Origin: Neobacillus piezotolerans | GTDB taxonomy: Bacteria; Bacillota; Bacilli; Bacillales; Cytobacillaceae | DNA: 64,000 bases | Reading direction: 5' to 3' | NCBI RefSeq assembly: GCF_003362805.1 | Contig: NZ_QNQT01000001.1 | Coordinates: 558,001 to 622,000, forward strand | Shown here: one piece after another, positions 27,490 to 41,532 of the stretch | Layout: each line of letters opens with the position of its first letter | Position numbering within the stretch: the first letter of the stretch is position 1 | Position numbers and translations under genes: made by a program | Notes under the pieces: model-generated | Told to the model about the DNA's origin: nothing | The model's input: only the letters and a program-made list of their open reading frames with translations | Databases searched by the model: none

Positions 27490-27517
27490 CACGGAGAAAA
27501 GGTTCAAGTAGTATAAC
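27486..27517 (+). promoter_or_regulatory. Sigma-A promoter of the pyr operon
   Basis: A perfect TTGACA (27486-27491) overlaps the rluD stop codon. The -10 is either TAGTAT at 27509-27514 (17-bp spacer) or TATAAC at 27512-27517 (20-bp spacer). Confidence 0.65.
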
Positions 27518-27540
27518 TATAAGTTAATAAGCCCTTTAAA

Positions 27541-27644
27541 TGCAGTCCAGTGAGGCTGGGAAGGAACGGATTTACACAGGCCCAAGAGGGCATGTGGCTA
27601 CATGCGATTTTCCAACCTCCCACAAGCTGCGGGAGGTTTTTTTA
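27541..27644 (+). promoter_or_regulatory. PyrR-dependent attenuator 1 (rluD-pyrR)
   Basis: AGTCCAGTGAGGCTGG at 27544-27559 matches the PyrR binding-loop consensus (AGTCCAGnGAGGYT). It is followed by a region able to form the antiterminator and then the terminator at 27613-27644. With UMP bound, PyrR stabilises the binding loop so that the terminator forms. The mechanism follows from B. subtilis. Confidence 0.9.
27613..27644 (+). terminator. Attenuator terminator 1 before pyrR
   Basis: AACCTCCC pairs with GGGAGGTT around ACAAGCTGC and is followed by TTTTT. Confidence 0.88.
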
Positions 27645-27674
27645 TGCCCTTCTTTAGAGGAAGGCTGCGTCGAT

Positions 27675-27797
27675 GTTGATTAAAAGCGAAGGCACAGCTT
27701 CCGGCGGGATGGAGCGCAGGGTGGAGACCCTGGGCGATAGCGCAGAGATGCACCAAAGACGCACCGCGGAAAGCGTCTGGCTGGAGCGGAAATCAAC
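27675..27797 (+). repeat. Palindromic interspersed element between attenuator and pyrR
   Basis: A 123-bp GC-rich block bounded by the inverted ends GTTGATT (27675-27681) and AATCAAC (27791-27797). Internal hairpins include AGGGT-GGAG-ACCCT. Its right end, with GCGGAAAGCGTC...GGAGCGGAAATCAAC, resembles a non-coding repeat I remember as common between genes in Bacillaceae genomes. There is no open frame of note. It separates the attenuator terminator from the pyrR ribosome binding site and would be in the pyrR 5' leader. Confidence 0.6.
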
Positions 27798-27824
27798 AAG
27801 GACTGATTAACTAAGCCCTAATAG

Positions 27825-28379
<555 letters not shown>

Positions 28380-28411
28380 GCAAAACCCAACCGAATATCC
28401 CTTTTAAACGC

Positions 28412-28543
28412 AGTCCAGAGAGCCTGCAAAGGGGGAAATGCCGGGCGGGCCACGGGTGTGGACTGTCTGAAGCCGGAATGACCGAGATGTCCGGCGTGCA
28501 TTTTAACCTCCTTGCGCCTAGGCTGCAGGGAGGTTTTTTTTTC
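28412..28543 (+). promoter_or_regulatory. PyrR-dependent attenuator 2 (pyrR-pyrP)
   Basis: AGTCCAGAGAGCCTG at 28412-28426 is the PyrR binding loop; the region then runs through an alternative antiterminator pairing to the terminator at 28505-28543. The layout is the same as leader 1. Confidence 0.9.
28505..28543 (+). terminator. Attenuator terminator 2 before pyrP
   Basis: AACCTCC at 28505 pairs with GGAGGTT, enclosing a smaller GCCTAGGC palindrome, and is followed by a long T run. Confidence 0.85.
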
Positions 28544-28604
28544 AAAGTTTTAAGCAAAAAAGAGACAGAACCCAGACTTTTTTTAAAAAATGGAGGAGAA
28601 AAGA

Positions 28605-29909
28605 ATGAACAATCCAATCCTGGATGTACACGAAAAACCAAGGTTCGGCCAGATGCTTACACTAAGCCTTCAGCACTTGTTCGCAATGTTTGGCGCGACG
28701 ATCCTTGTGCCTTACCTCGTCGATTTAAGCCCGGCGATCGCGCTCATTTCGAGTGGCCTTGGCACATTGGCCTTCCTGGCAATTACAAAATGGCAGGTAC
28801 CAGCGTATCTCGGTTCATCCTTCGCCTTTATTACACCGATAATCGGCGCGAAGGTAATGGGCGGCCCTGGGGGCGCGATGATTGGCAGCTTCATGGCTGG
28901 CCTCGTATACGGCATCGTCGCCTTAATCATTAAGAAGGCGGGCCATCGCTGGATCATGAATCTTCTTCCTCCAATCGTAGTTGGCCCGGTTATCATGGTC
29001 ATTGGCCTTTCACTGGCAGGAACCGCAGTCGGGATGGCGATGAATACATTGCAAGACATCAATAATTACAGCATGCTGCATTTCTCGGCGGCTCTTGTTA
29101 CGCTTATTTCCACTATAATATTCTCGATTTATGCGAGGGGGGTACTAAGCATCATTCCAATCCTTGCGGGAATTATTATCGGATATGTGTATTCGCTGGC
29201 AGTGGGTCTGGTCGATTTCTCAAAGGTAGTAGAAGCGAATCTTTTTGTAATGCCTGATTTCATCATTCCGTTTGTTGATTATAAAATAAAAATTACTTTG
29301 GATCTCGTACTCTTGATGGTTCCGGTCGCGGTCGTGACGATTTCTGAACATATCGGCCACCAGCTCGTTCTCAGTAAGGTAGTTGGCCGGGATTACATTA
29401 AACAGCCAGGCCTGCATCGCTCCATTTTGGGTGACGGTACAGCGACAATGATTTCCGCGCTGATTGGCGGCCCGCCGAAAACAACTTACGGTGAAAACAT
29501 CGGCGTCCTTGCGATTACAAAGGTATATAGCGTGTATGTAATCGCTGGCGCGGCGGTGGCGGCAATCATATTCGGTTTCAGCGGAACGATCACCGCGCTA
29601 ATCGGCTCAATCCCGCCGGCAGTCATGGGCGGCGTCTCCATCCTGCTTTTCGGTATAATCGCTTCTTCCGGCCTGAGGATGCTTGTTGACAACAACATTG
29701 ATTTTGGCAACAATAGGAACCTTATCATCTCATCCGTCATCCTTGTAGTCGGCATCGGAGGGGCGTTCATCAAGATAACAAGCGGCTTCGAAATCCAGGG
29801 AATGGCGCTCGCGGCAATCCTCGGGGTATTGCTGAACCTGATCCTGCCTGGAAGAGAGCCAGTAAAAGAAGACATGTTCGAAGCTTCATCAGACAAACAA
29901 TCTGCATAA
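28605..29909 (+). CDS. pyrP: Uracil permease
   Basis: PyrP is the proton-coupled uracil importer of the NCS2 (nucleobase/ascorbate) family in the cytoplasmic membrane. From the ATG at 28605 behind GGAGGAG it has 434 residues, with about 12-14 hydrophobic helices. Family signatures include the segment LGSSFAFITPIIGA, the glutamate in TISEHIGHQLVLSK, and GGPPKTTYGENIGVLAITK. It is controlled by attenuator 2, which couples uracil uptake to the UMP pool. The product ends in a short charged tail. Confidence 0.96.
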   Translation: MNNPILDVHEKPRFGQMLTLSLQHLFAMFGATILVPYLVDLSPAIALISSGLGTLAFLAITKWQVPAYLGSSFAFITPIIGAKVMGGPGGAMIGSFMAGLVYGIVALIIKKAGHRWIMNLLPPIVVGPVIMVIGLSLAGTAVGMAMNTLQDINNYSMLHFSAALVTLISTIIFSIYARGVLSIIPILAGIIIGYVYSLAVGLVDFSKVVEANLFVMPDFIIPFVDYKIKITLDLVLLMVPVAVVTISEHIGHQLVLSKVVGRDYIKQPGLHRSILGDGTATMISALIGGPPKTTYGENIGVLAITKVYSVYVIAGAAVAAIIFGFSGTITALIGSIPPAVMGGVSILLFGIIASSGLRMLVDNNIDFGNNRNLIISSVILVVGIGGAFIKITSGFEIQGMALAAILGVLLNLILPGREPVKEDMFEASSDKQSA

Positions 29910-29925
29910 GGTACCACCTTTTAAA

Positions 29926-32239
<2,314 letters not shown>

Positions 32240-32243
<4 letters not shown>

Positions 32244-33322
32244 AGCGGCAGCTAGTATTGGAAGACGGAACTTCATTTATCGGAGAAGGCTTTGGATGCC
32301 TGGACGAAGCAAAGGGAGAAGTTGTTTTCAATACAGGGATGACTGGTTACCAGGAAATTCTTTCCGACCCGAGCTATTGCGGCCAGCTTGTTGTCCTGAC
32401 CTATCCGTTGATTGGGAATTACGGGATAAACCGGGATGATTTCGAGTCGATCAATCCGGCTGCCAGTGCGCTGATTGTAAAAGAAGCCGCCGAATTTCCT
32501 TCGAACTGGAGAAGCGTATTCACGCTTGATGAATACTTGAAAATAAAGAAAATCCCCGGATTGAAGGGAATTGATACACGAAAGCTGACGAGGATCCTTC
32601 GCATGCATGGAACCATGAAGGGAACTATTTGCGGAATTGATGAAAATCCTCTAGAAGTCGCGGCTAGACTAAGTCAGGAACCGCTGCAGTGCGACCAGGT
32701 GAAAATCGTATCTACGAAAAATCCGTACCCAAGCCCGGGACGGGGAAAACGGATTGTCCTTGTCGATTTTGGCATGAAACATGGCATTTTGCGCGAATTG
32801 AACGAGCGGGGCTGTGACGTGACCGTTGTTCCCTACAATAGTTCCGCCGAAGAGATTCTTCAGCTCGGGCCTGATGGCATTATGTTATCCAATGGGCCAG
32901 GAGACCCAAAGGATGTTCCGGAGGCAATTGACATGCTGAATGGAATTCTTGGAAAAGTTCCCGTATTCGGGATTTGCCTTGGCCATCAGCTTTTTGCCCT
33001 GGCCTGCGGCGCCGATACACAAAAAATGCGGTTCGGGCATAGAGGCTCGAATCATCCAGTCAGGGAAACGGCCACAGGTAAAGTCGTTATTACATCCCAA
33101 AATCATGGGTTTGCGGTAAATCCGGAGTCGCTAACGGAAACCGATTTGGAAGTGACTCATATTGCTGTAAACGACGGAAGCATCGAAGGGCTACGCCATA
33201 AACATTTTCCGGCATACACCGTCCAGTTCCATCCAGAAGCATCGCCGGGGCCGGAAGATGCCAACAGCCTCTTTTGCAAATTCTTGGCGATGATTGATTC
33301 GCATGTGCAGGAAGGAGCGTAA
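32240..33322 (+). CDS. pyrAA: Carbamoyl-phosphate synthase small (glutaminase) subunit, pyrimidine-specific
   Basis: This subunit hydrolyses glutamine and passes ammonia to PyrAB. From the ATG at 32240 (GAAAGGAGCC site, overlapping the pyrC stop) it has 360 residues. The N-terminal domain ([19 protein letters not shown]) is specific to CPS small chains; the C-terminal class I glutamine amidotransferase domain has the nucleophile in GICLGHQL and the His-Glu pair in [11 protein letters not shown]. Location in the pyr operon marks it as the pyrimidine-specific isoform. pyrAB follows after 2 bp. Confidence 0.97.
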
Positions 33323-33324
33323 CC

Positions 33325-36300
33325 ATGCCAAAGCGTACCGATATAAACACAATCCTTGTCATTGGCTCAGGCCCGATCGTCATTGGTCAAGCCGCTGAAT
33401 TTGATTATGCAGGAACACAGGCATGCCTTGCGCTGAAGGAAGAGGGCTACAAAGTTATCCTTGTGAACTCAAATCCTGCGACAATCATGACAGATGCCGA
33501 AATCGCCGACAAAGTCTACATAGAACCACTTACCGTGGAATTTGTTTCCCGCATTATCAGAAAAGAACGCCCGGACGCACTGGTTGCTACGCTTGGCGGA
33601 CAAACCGGTTTGAACCTCGCGGTGGAGCTTTCAAAATCCGGCGTGCTAGAAGAATGTGGAACTGAAATTCTCGGGACAAAGCTTGATGCGATAGAGATGG
33701 CCGAGGATAGGGAATTGTTCCGGAATTTGATGAATAAGCTTGGAGAGCCAGTCCCTGAAAGTGCCATTATCCATTCATTGGCTGAAGCCAGGGAGTTTGC
33801 TGAATCGATTGGTTTTCCGGTGATTGTTCGGCCCGCATTCACGCTCGGAGGGACTGGGGGCGGAATTTGTTCCACACCTGAAGAGCTTGGGGAAGTTGTC
33901 CTTAGCGGATTGAAAAACAGTCCTGTTAGCCAATGCCTTTTGGAAAAGAGCATCGCCGGCTATAAGGAAATCGAGTATGAAGTGATGCGTGATGCGAATG
34001 ACACGGCGATTGTTGTCTGCAACATGGAGAATATTGATCCGGTAGGCATCCACACTGGCGATTCAATTGTGGTTGCGCCGAGCCAGACGCTAAGCGACCG
34101 GGAGTACCAGCTTTTACGAAATGTATCTTTGAAAATTGTCAGGGCGCTCGGAATTGAGGGAGGCTGCAATGTACAGCTGGCTCTCGATCCTGATAGCTTT
34201 CATTACTATATTATCGAAGTAAATCCAAGGGTAAGCAGATCTTCCGCTCTCGCATCGAAGGCGACAGGCTATCCGATTGCCAAATTGGCGGCCAAAATCG
34301 CTGTCGGACTAACGCTCGATGAAATGATTAATCCAGTGACAGGAAAGACTTATGCCAGTTTTGAACCCGCGCTTGATTACATCGTTTGTAAAATACCAAG
34401 ATGGCCGTTTGATAAATTTGAGTCAGGCAACCGCTCGCTCGGAACACAAATGAAGGCGACCGGGGAGGTCATGGCAATTGGCAGGACGTTCGAGGAGTCG
34501 CTGCTGAAAGCAATCCGTTCCCTCGAATCCAACGTGTACCACTTCGGACTCCCGGGAGGAGAAGGCGTATCCGAAGAGATTATTAAGAAACGGATCCGCA
34601 AGGCCGGTGATGAAAGGCTCTTCTATATTGCAGAAGCCATGAAACGGGGCGTCACAATTGAAACCATCCATGAATGGAGCAAAATTGATTACTTTTTCCT
34701 AAAAAAATTCATGGGAATCATAGAGTTGAAGAATGAACTGAAAGCCAATCCGTTTGAGTATGAAATCGCAAAGCAAGCGAAGCAAAGCGGTTTTGCTGAC
34801 AGGACAATCGCGGAGCTCTGGAGCACCGACGTACATACTGTCGCCAAATGGAGGAAGGCCCAAGGCATCATCCCTGTATATAAAATGGTCGATACGTGCG
34901 CTTCCGAGTTTGAATCTGCGACTCCATATTTCTATGGAACATATGAAGAAGAAAATGAATCAATTGCAAGCGGCCGGCAAAGTGTCGTGGTTCTTGGTTC
35001 CGGTCCCATCAGAATCGGCCAGGGCATTGAATTCGATTATGCGACCGTCCATTCAGTGAAAGCAATCCGGGAAGCAGGCTACGAAGCGATCATCATTAAC
35101 AGTAACCCGGAGACGGTTTCAACGGATTTCAGCATTTCCGATAAGCTTTATTTTGAACCACTTACAGTTGAAGATGTCATGCATATTATTGAACTTGAAA
35201 ATCCGATTGGGGTCGTTGTCCAGTTTGGCGGGCAAACGGCGATCAATCTAGCTTCTGGGCTTGCCGAAAGAGGGGTAAAGCTTCTTGGAACAAGGTTGGA
35301 GGATATTGACCGCGCCGAAAATCGGGATAAGTTCGAACAGGCCCTTGTGGAACTAGGGATACCGCAGCCGCTTGGAAAAACAGCCCTTTCCGTTGAAGAA
35401 GCTGTTGAAATTGCGGAAGAAATCGGCTTTCCAGTTCTTGTCAGGCCTTCGTATGTACTTGGCGGAAGGGCGATGGAAATCGTTCATCAAAAGGATGACC
35501 TTCTTCATTACATGCACAATGCGGTCAGGATCAATCCTGAAAATCCAGTTTTAATAGATCGCTATATTACCGGGAAGGAAATCGAGGTGGACGCGATTTC
35601 GGATGGGACGGATGTGCTCATACCCGGAATAATGGAGCACATCGAGCGGGCCGGGGTCCACTCTGGCGACTCGATAGCGGTTTATCCTCCGCAGTCGCTG
35701 ACTGCCGAAAACAGGCTTATGCTTACGGATTTTACAACCAGACTGGCAATGGGATTGAACATTGTTGGGCTCCTAAATATCCAGTTTGTCCTCGCAGACA
35801 GCGGGATATATGTGCTGGAGGTGAATCCGCGTTCGAGCAGGACCGTCCCTTTCCTTAGCAAGATTACAAATGTGCCAATGGCGAATATCGCGACAAAAGC
35901 GATGCTTGGGGTATCACTGCGCGAACAGGGTTATTCCCCAGGCTTGTTGAAAGAAAAAGAAGAGGTATATGTAAAAGTCCCGGTGTTCTCTTTTGCTAAA
36001 TTAAAAGATGTCGATATTACGCTTGGGCCAGAGATGAAATCAACAGGCGAAGTGATGGGCAAGGACTATACTCTAGAAAAAGCATTATACAAAGGGCTGG
36101 TTGCTTCCGGCATTTCCATAAGGCAATTCGGGGCAGTCCTCCTTACGGTTGCGGACAAGGATAAAAAGGAAGCCGCAATCCTGGCTAAACGCTTCGCGGA
36201 AGAAGGCTATCGGATTATGGCGACCAGCGGTACAGCGGCTGTCCTTAAACAGGAAGGAATACCTGTAAAGGTGGCTGGTAAAATCGGCTCTGATGGCCCG

Positions 36301-36527
36301 ACTCTCCTTGACATCATCAGGAATGGCGAGGTGCAGTTCATTATCAACACATTGACCAAAGGCAAACAGCCAGAACGCGACGGTTTCAGGATTCGCAGGG
36401 AAGCAGTCGAAAACGGAATACCATGCCTTACATCATTGGATACGGCCTCAGCCATCCTGAAGGTGGTTCAGTCGATGAATTTTTCAGCGGTGGCTATTGG
36501 CCCAACAGCAAGAGAGGAAGTGCGGGT

Positions 36528-36531
<4 letters not shown>
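33325..36531 (+). CDS. pyrAB: Carbamoyl-phosphate synthase large subunit, pyrimidine-specific
   Basis: PyrAB makes carbamoyl phosphate from ammonia, bicarbonate and two ATP. The 1068 residues show the expected internal duplication: two ATP-grasp halves, each beginning with a dinucleotide-like segment ([17 protein letters not shown] near residue 10 and [17 protein letters not shown] near residue 555), an oligomerisation domain between them, and the C-terminal MGS allosteric domain (from about residue 930) where UMP and PRPP act. The TTG start of pyrK overlaps its stop codon. Confidence 0.98.
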
Positions 36532-38926
<2,395 letters not shown>

Positions 38927-38930
<4 letters not shown>

Positions 38931-39550
38931 GCAAAACGATAGCAGCGCAACTATTGGAAATCAATGCAGTCACCTTGAGGCCGAACGAGCCGTTTACATG
39001 GACGTCGGGAATCAAGTCGCCAATTTATTGTGATAACAGGCTGACACTTTCGTATCCGGAAGTCAGGAAGGAGATTGCAAAAGGGCTTATTTCTCTCATT
39101 CATTTGCATTTTCCGGATGTTGAAGTGATTGCAGGGACTGCCACAGCGGGAATTCCCCATGCTGCATGGATCAGCGCAGCGATGGAACTTCCAATGTGTT
39201 ATGTCCGCGGAAGCGCGAAAGGCCACGGAAAGGGCAATCAAATCGAAGGCAGGGTTGAGCATGGGCAAAAGGCAGTGATCATCGAGGACCTTATTTCGAC
39301 CGGAGGAAGTGTGATTACAGCTGCACATGCGCTTCGGGAAGCGGGTGCAGAGGTGCTAGGGGTTGTGGCGATTTTTACCTACGGGCTCGATAAAGGGAAG
39401 CAGAAGCTTGCGGAGGCTGGCCTCAATACATATACGATCACTGATTTCCCTGAACTTGCTAAAATCGCGGCTGATGAAGGATATATCAAGGAAGAGGAAC
39501 TCGGTCTTCTGATTGAATGGTACAAAAACCCGAGTGGATGGATGCAATAA
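38927..39550 (+). CDS. pyrE: Orotate phosphoribosyltransferase
   Basis: PyrE joins orotate and PRPP to form OMP. The ATG at 38927 behind GGAAAGGAG gives 207 residues; an ATG at 38897 is in frame but has no good site. The PRPP loop is [16 protein letters not shown], and the flexible loop lysines are in [15 protein letters not shown]. It is the last gene of the operon. Next comes a hairpin and the convergent gene rqcH; the sulphate-assimilation genes that follow pyrE in B. subtilis are not present. Confidence 0.97.
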
Positions 39551-39567
39551 ATACACGCAAATAGTTT

Positions 39568-39588
39568 AAGCCCGGCCAAGCCGGGCTT
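39568..39588 (+). terminator. Hairpin between convergent pyrE and rqcH
   Basis: AAGCCCGGC-CAA-GCCGGGCTT is a perfect 9-bp stem. The flanks are only moderately T-rich on either strand (ATGATATTT on +, AAACTATTT on -), so it may serve as a weak bidirectional terminator. Confidence 0.55.
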
Positions 39589-39634
39589 ATGATATTTAAC
39601 AATAATCCTTCGCCGCCGGCACGGGCCGGGAAAA

Positions 39635-41347
39635 TCATTTTTTCTTTAGGGACAGGACGGTTTCTTCATCCGGAGTCACATAGACAGTTTTTTGATTGTC
39701 ATAGATAACAAATCCCGGTTTCGAGCCATTTGGCTTTTTAACATGCCGGACACGAGTATAATCGACTGGAACGGAACCTGAATTGCGTGCCTTTGAAAAA
39801 TAGGCTGCGAGCATCGCAGCTTCGCGAAGTGTTTCTTCAAAAGGCTCCTTGCTCCGGATGACAACGTGGGAACCAGGAATATCTTTCGTGTGGAGCCAAA
39901 TTTCATCCCTTCCGGCCAGCTTTCCGGTCAGGTAATCATTCTGCTTGTTGTTTTTGCCGACAAGGATTTCTGTCCCGTCCGAAGCAGTATAGCTGTCGAG
40001 CGCCGGTTTCAAGTTGGCTTGTTTTTTGCCATTCTTTTTAGCACGCTGCCTGATGTAGCCCCCTTCCGCAAGCTCCTCCCTAATTTCTTCGATATCGCTT
40101 GGCGAGGCGGAATCAAGCTGCTGCAGCAGTCCGTCGAAGTAAGCCGCCTCCTTTTCTGCCTTTTCAATTTGCTCCTTCACCGCAAGTACCGCATTTTTGG
40201 CTTTCTGGTATTTGGAAAAGTATTTTTGCGCGTTTTCGGATGGCGTTTTTTGAGGGTCGAGCGGAATAACCGCCATCGCCCCATTCTCATCGTAGTAATT
40301 GAGCACCTCGATTTCCTTCATGCCTTTTTTGGCAGCATGCATATTTGCTGTCAAAAGCTCCCCGAATCTTTGGAATTCCTCTGCTTTTTCCGCGTCCTTA
40401 AGGGTTTTCTTCAGCTTTTCTATTTTCTTTTCATTCTTTTCTTTTTCATTCGCGATGAACCTATCCAGATCCCCGGCCTGCTGTTTTACCCTGTCCCTTT
40501 CCGCCTTGCCAAAATAATAGCGGTCCAGCATTGAACCCAACGTCGGAAAAATCCTCGGTTCCCCTTTCAAATGGAGTAGGGGGAACAGGTAAAAGGCCTC
40601 CTTGTTTTGGCCAGCTGTTATGGCAGGTTCAATTCTGCCTTCACGAAGCTTTGCCATCATTGATACGAAAGCTTTCGGCAGAGTAGTCCTGTTCGCAAGG
40701 CCGCTTTCAAACACCACTTCCTTTGCAAACAGCGGAGACACACCAGAGAAAGCGTCGACGAGCTGCCGGTCAAGCTTTCCGCTGTTAAAATCAATCGCTT
40801 TCAGCACATCTTCCTCCGTCGCCAGGAACGGATCCAATTTGTTTTGTGTGGGCGGCGCTATGTAGGGCTGGCCCGGAAGGATGGCCCTATGTGTATTCAC
40901 CGCGAACGATACATGCTTGATGCTGTCCAAAATCATCTCCCTGCTTTTGTCCACAAGGATGATATTGCTGTGTTTCCCCATAATCTCGACAATCAGCTGC
41001 TTGTAGCTGACATCGCCAATTTCGTTTCGCCCCTTAATTTCAAAAATGAGAATTCTATCCGTTCCGGATTGATGCACATCTTCAAGGATATAGCCTTCGA
41101 TATGTTTCCTTAGGAGCATGCAGAACATCGGAGGCTCACTCGGGTTTTCATGTGTTTCACTAGTCAATTGGACCCGCGCGTAGCTTGGGTGGGCGGACAG
41201 GAGGAGGCGGTGATTGGCCCCGTTTGCCCTTATAACCAGGATGATTTCATTTTTATATGGCTGCTGAACTTTATTAATCCGGCCGCCCGCGAGTGTTTTG
41301 GCGAGCTCGCCGGCCATTGCTCCTGTAAATAATCCATCAAATGACAT
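39635..41347 (-). CDS. rqcH: RqcH (NFACT-family Rqc2 homologue), ribosome quality control factor
   Basis: RqcH binds peptidyl-tRNA-obstructed 50S subunits and directs the addition of C-terminal alanine tails that mark stalled nascent chains for degradation; the family was earlier annotated as fibronectin-binding protein (YloA/FbpA). Counting from the MSFDG start (GCGAAGG site), the protein has 570 residues, and the essential NFACT-N pair falls exactly at D97-R98 (GTDRILIF). A coiled coil occupies about residues 270-430, and the C-terminal NFACT-R domain contains [18 protein letters not shown]. It is transcribed against its neighbours from its own promoter. Confidence 0.96.
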   Translation of the reverse strand: MSFDGLFTGAMAGELAKTLAGGRINKVQQPYKNEIILVIRANGANHRLLLSAHPSYARVQLTSETHENPSEPPMFCMLLRKHIEGYILEDVHQSGTDRILIFEIKGRNEIGDVSYKQLIVEIMGKHSNIILVDKSREMILDSIKHVSFAVNTHRAILPGQPYIAPPTQNKLDPFLATEEDVLKAIDFNSGKLDRQLVDAFSGVSPLFAKEVVFESGLANRTTLPKAFVSMMAKLREGRIEPAITAGQNKEAFYLFPLLHLKGEPRIFPTLGSMLDRYYFGKAERDRVKQQAGDLDRFIANEKEKNEKKIEKLKKTLKDAEKAEEFQRFGELLTANMHAAKKGMKEIEVLNYYDENGAMAVIPLDPQKTPSENAQKYFSKYQKAKNAVLAVKEQIEKAEKEAAYFDGLLQQLDSASPSDIEEIREELAEGGYIRQRAKKNGKKQANLKPALDSYTASDGTEILVGKNNKQNDYLTGKLAGRDEIWLHTKDIPGSHVVIRSKEPFEETLREAAMLAAYFSKARNSGSVPVDYTRVRHVKKPNGSKPGFVIYDNQKTVYVTPDEETVLSLKKK

Positions 41348-41421
41348 TGGAAATACCTTCGCTTTCAATAGTTTTCATGTAATTTGCATTGATGCGGAAC
41401 GCCGCCGCGTTCGCTCCTTCT

Positions 41422-41450
41422 ATTTTAGCATTTTTTTGGACGAGTCTGAA
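41422..41450 (-). promoter_or_regulatory. Sigma-A promoter for rqcH
   Basis: On the - strand, TTCAGA (41445-41450), 17-bp spacer, TAAAAT (41422-41427) preceded by the TGC extension. Confidence 0.6.
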
Positions 41451-41520
41451 TAAGCTTACTTGAGAGTATGGGATGCCGGAGGATAAGGCCTTCCATGGAA
41501 AAATCAAAGGGGGAAGCGTG

Positions 41521-41532
41521 ATGGCCGGATGA
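41521..41532 (+). CDS. Three-codon leader ORF (Met-Ala-Gly) overlapping the yloB start
   Basis: AAGGGGGAAG at 41507-41516 is ideally spaced for the ATG at 41521, which reads only Met-Ala-Gly-stop. Its TGA overlaps the yloB ATG (ATGA at 41529-41532). This arrangement is usual for translational coupling but rare with so short a first ORF. It may be chance, with the site serving yloB at a long spacing of about 15. Confidence 0.35.
   Translation: MAG

Noticed and set aside
39866-40534. Long + strand open frame inside rqcH
   Set aside because: It is antisense to a well-conserved RqcH segment, is rich in Phe/Leu as expected for a shadow frame, and has no supporting start signals.
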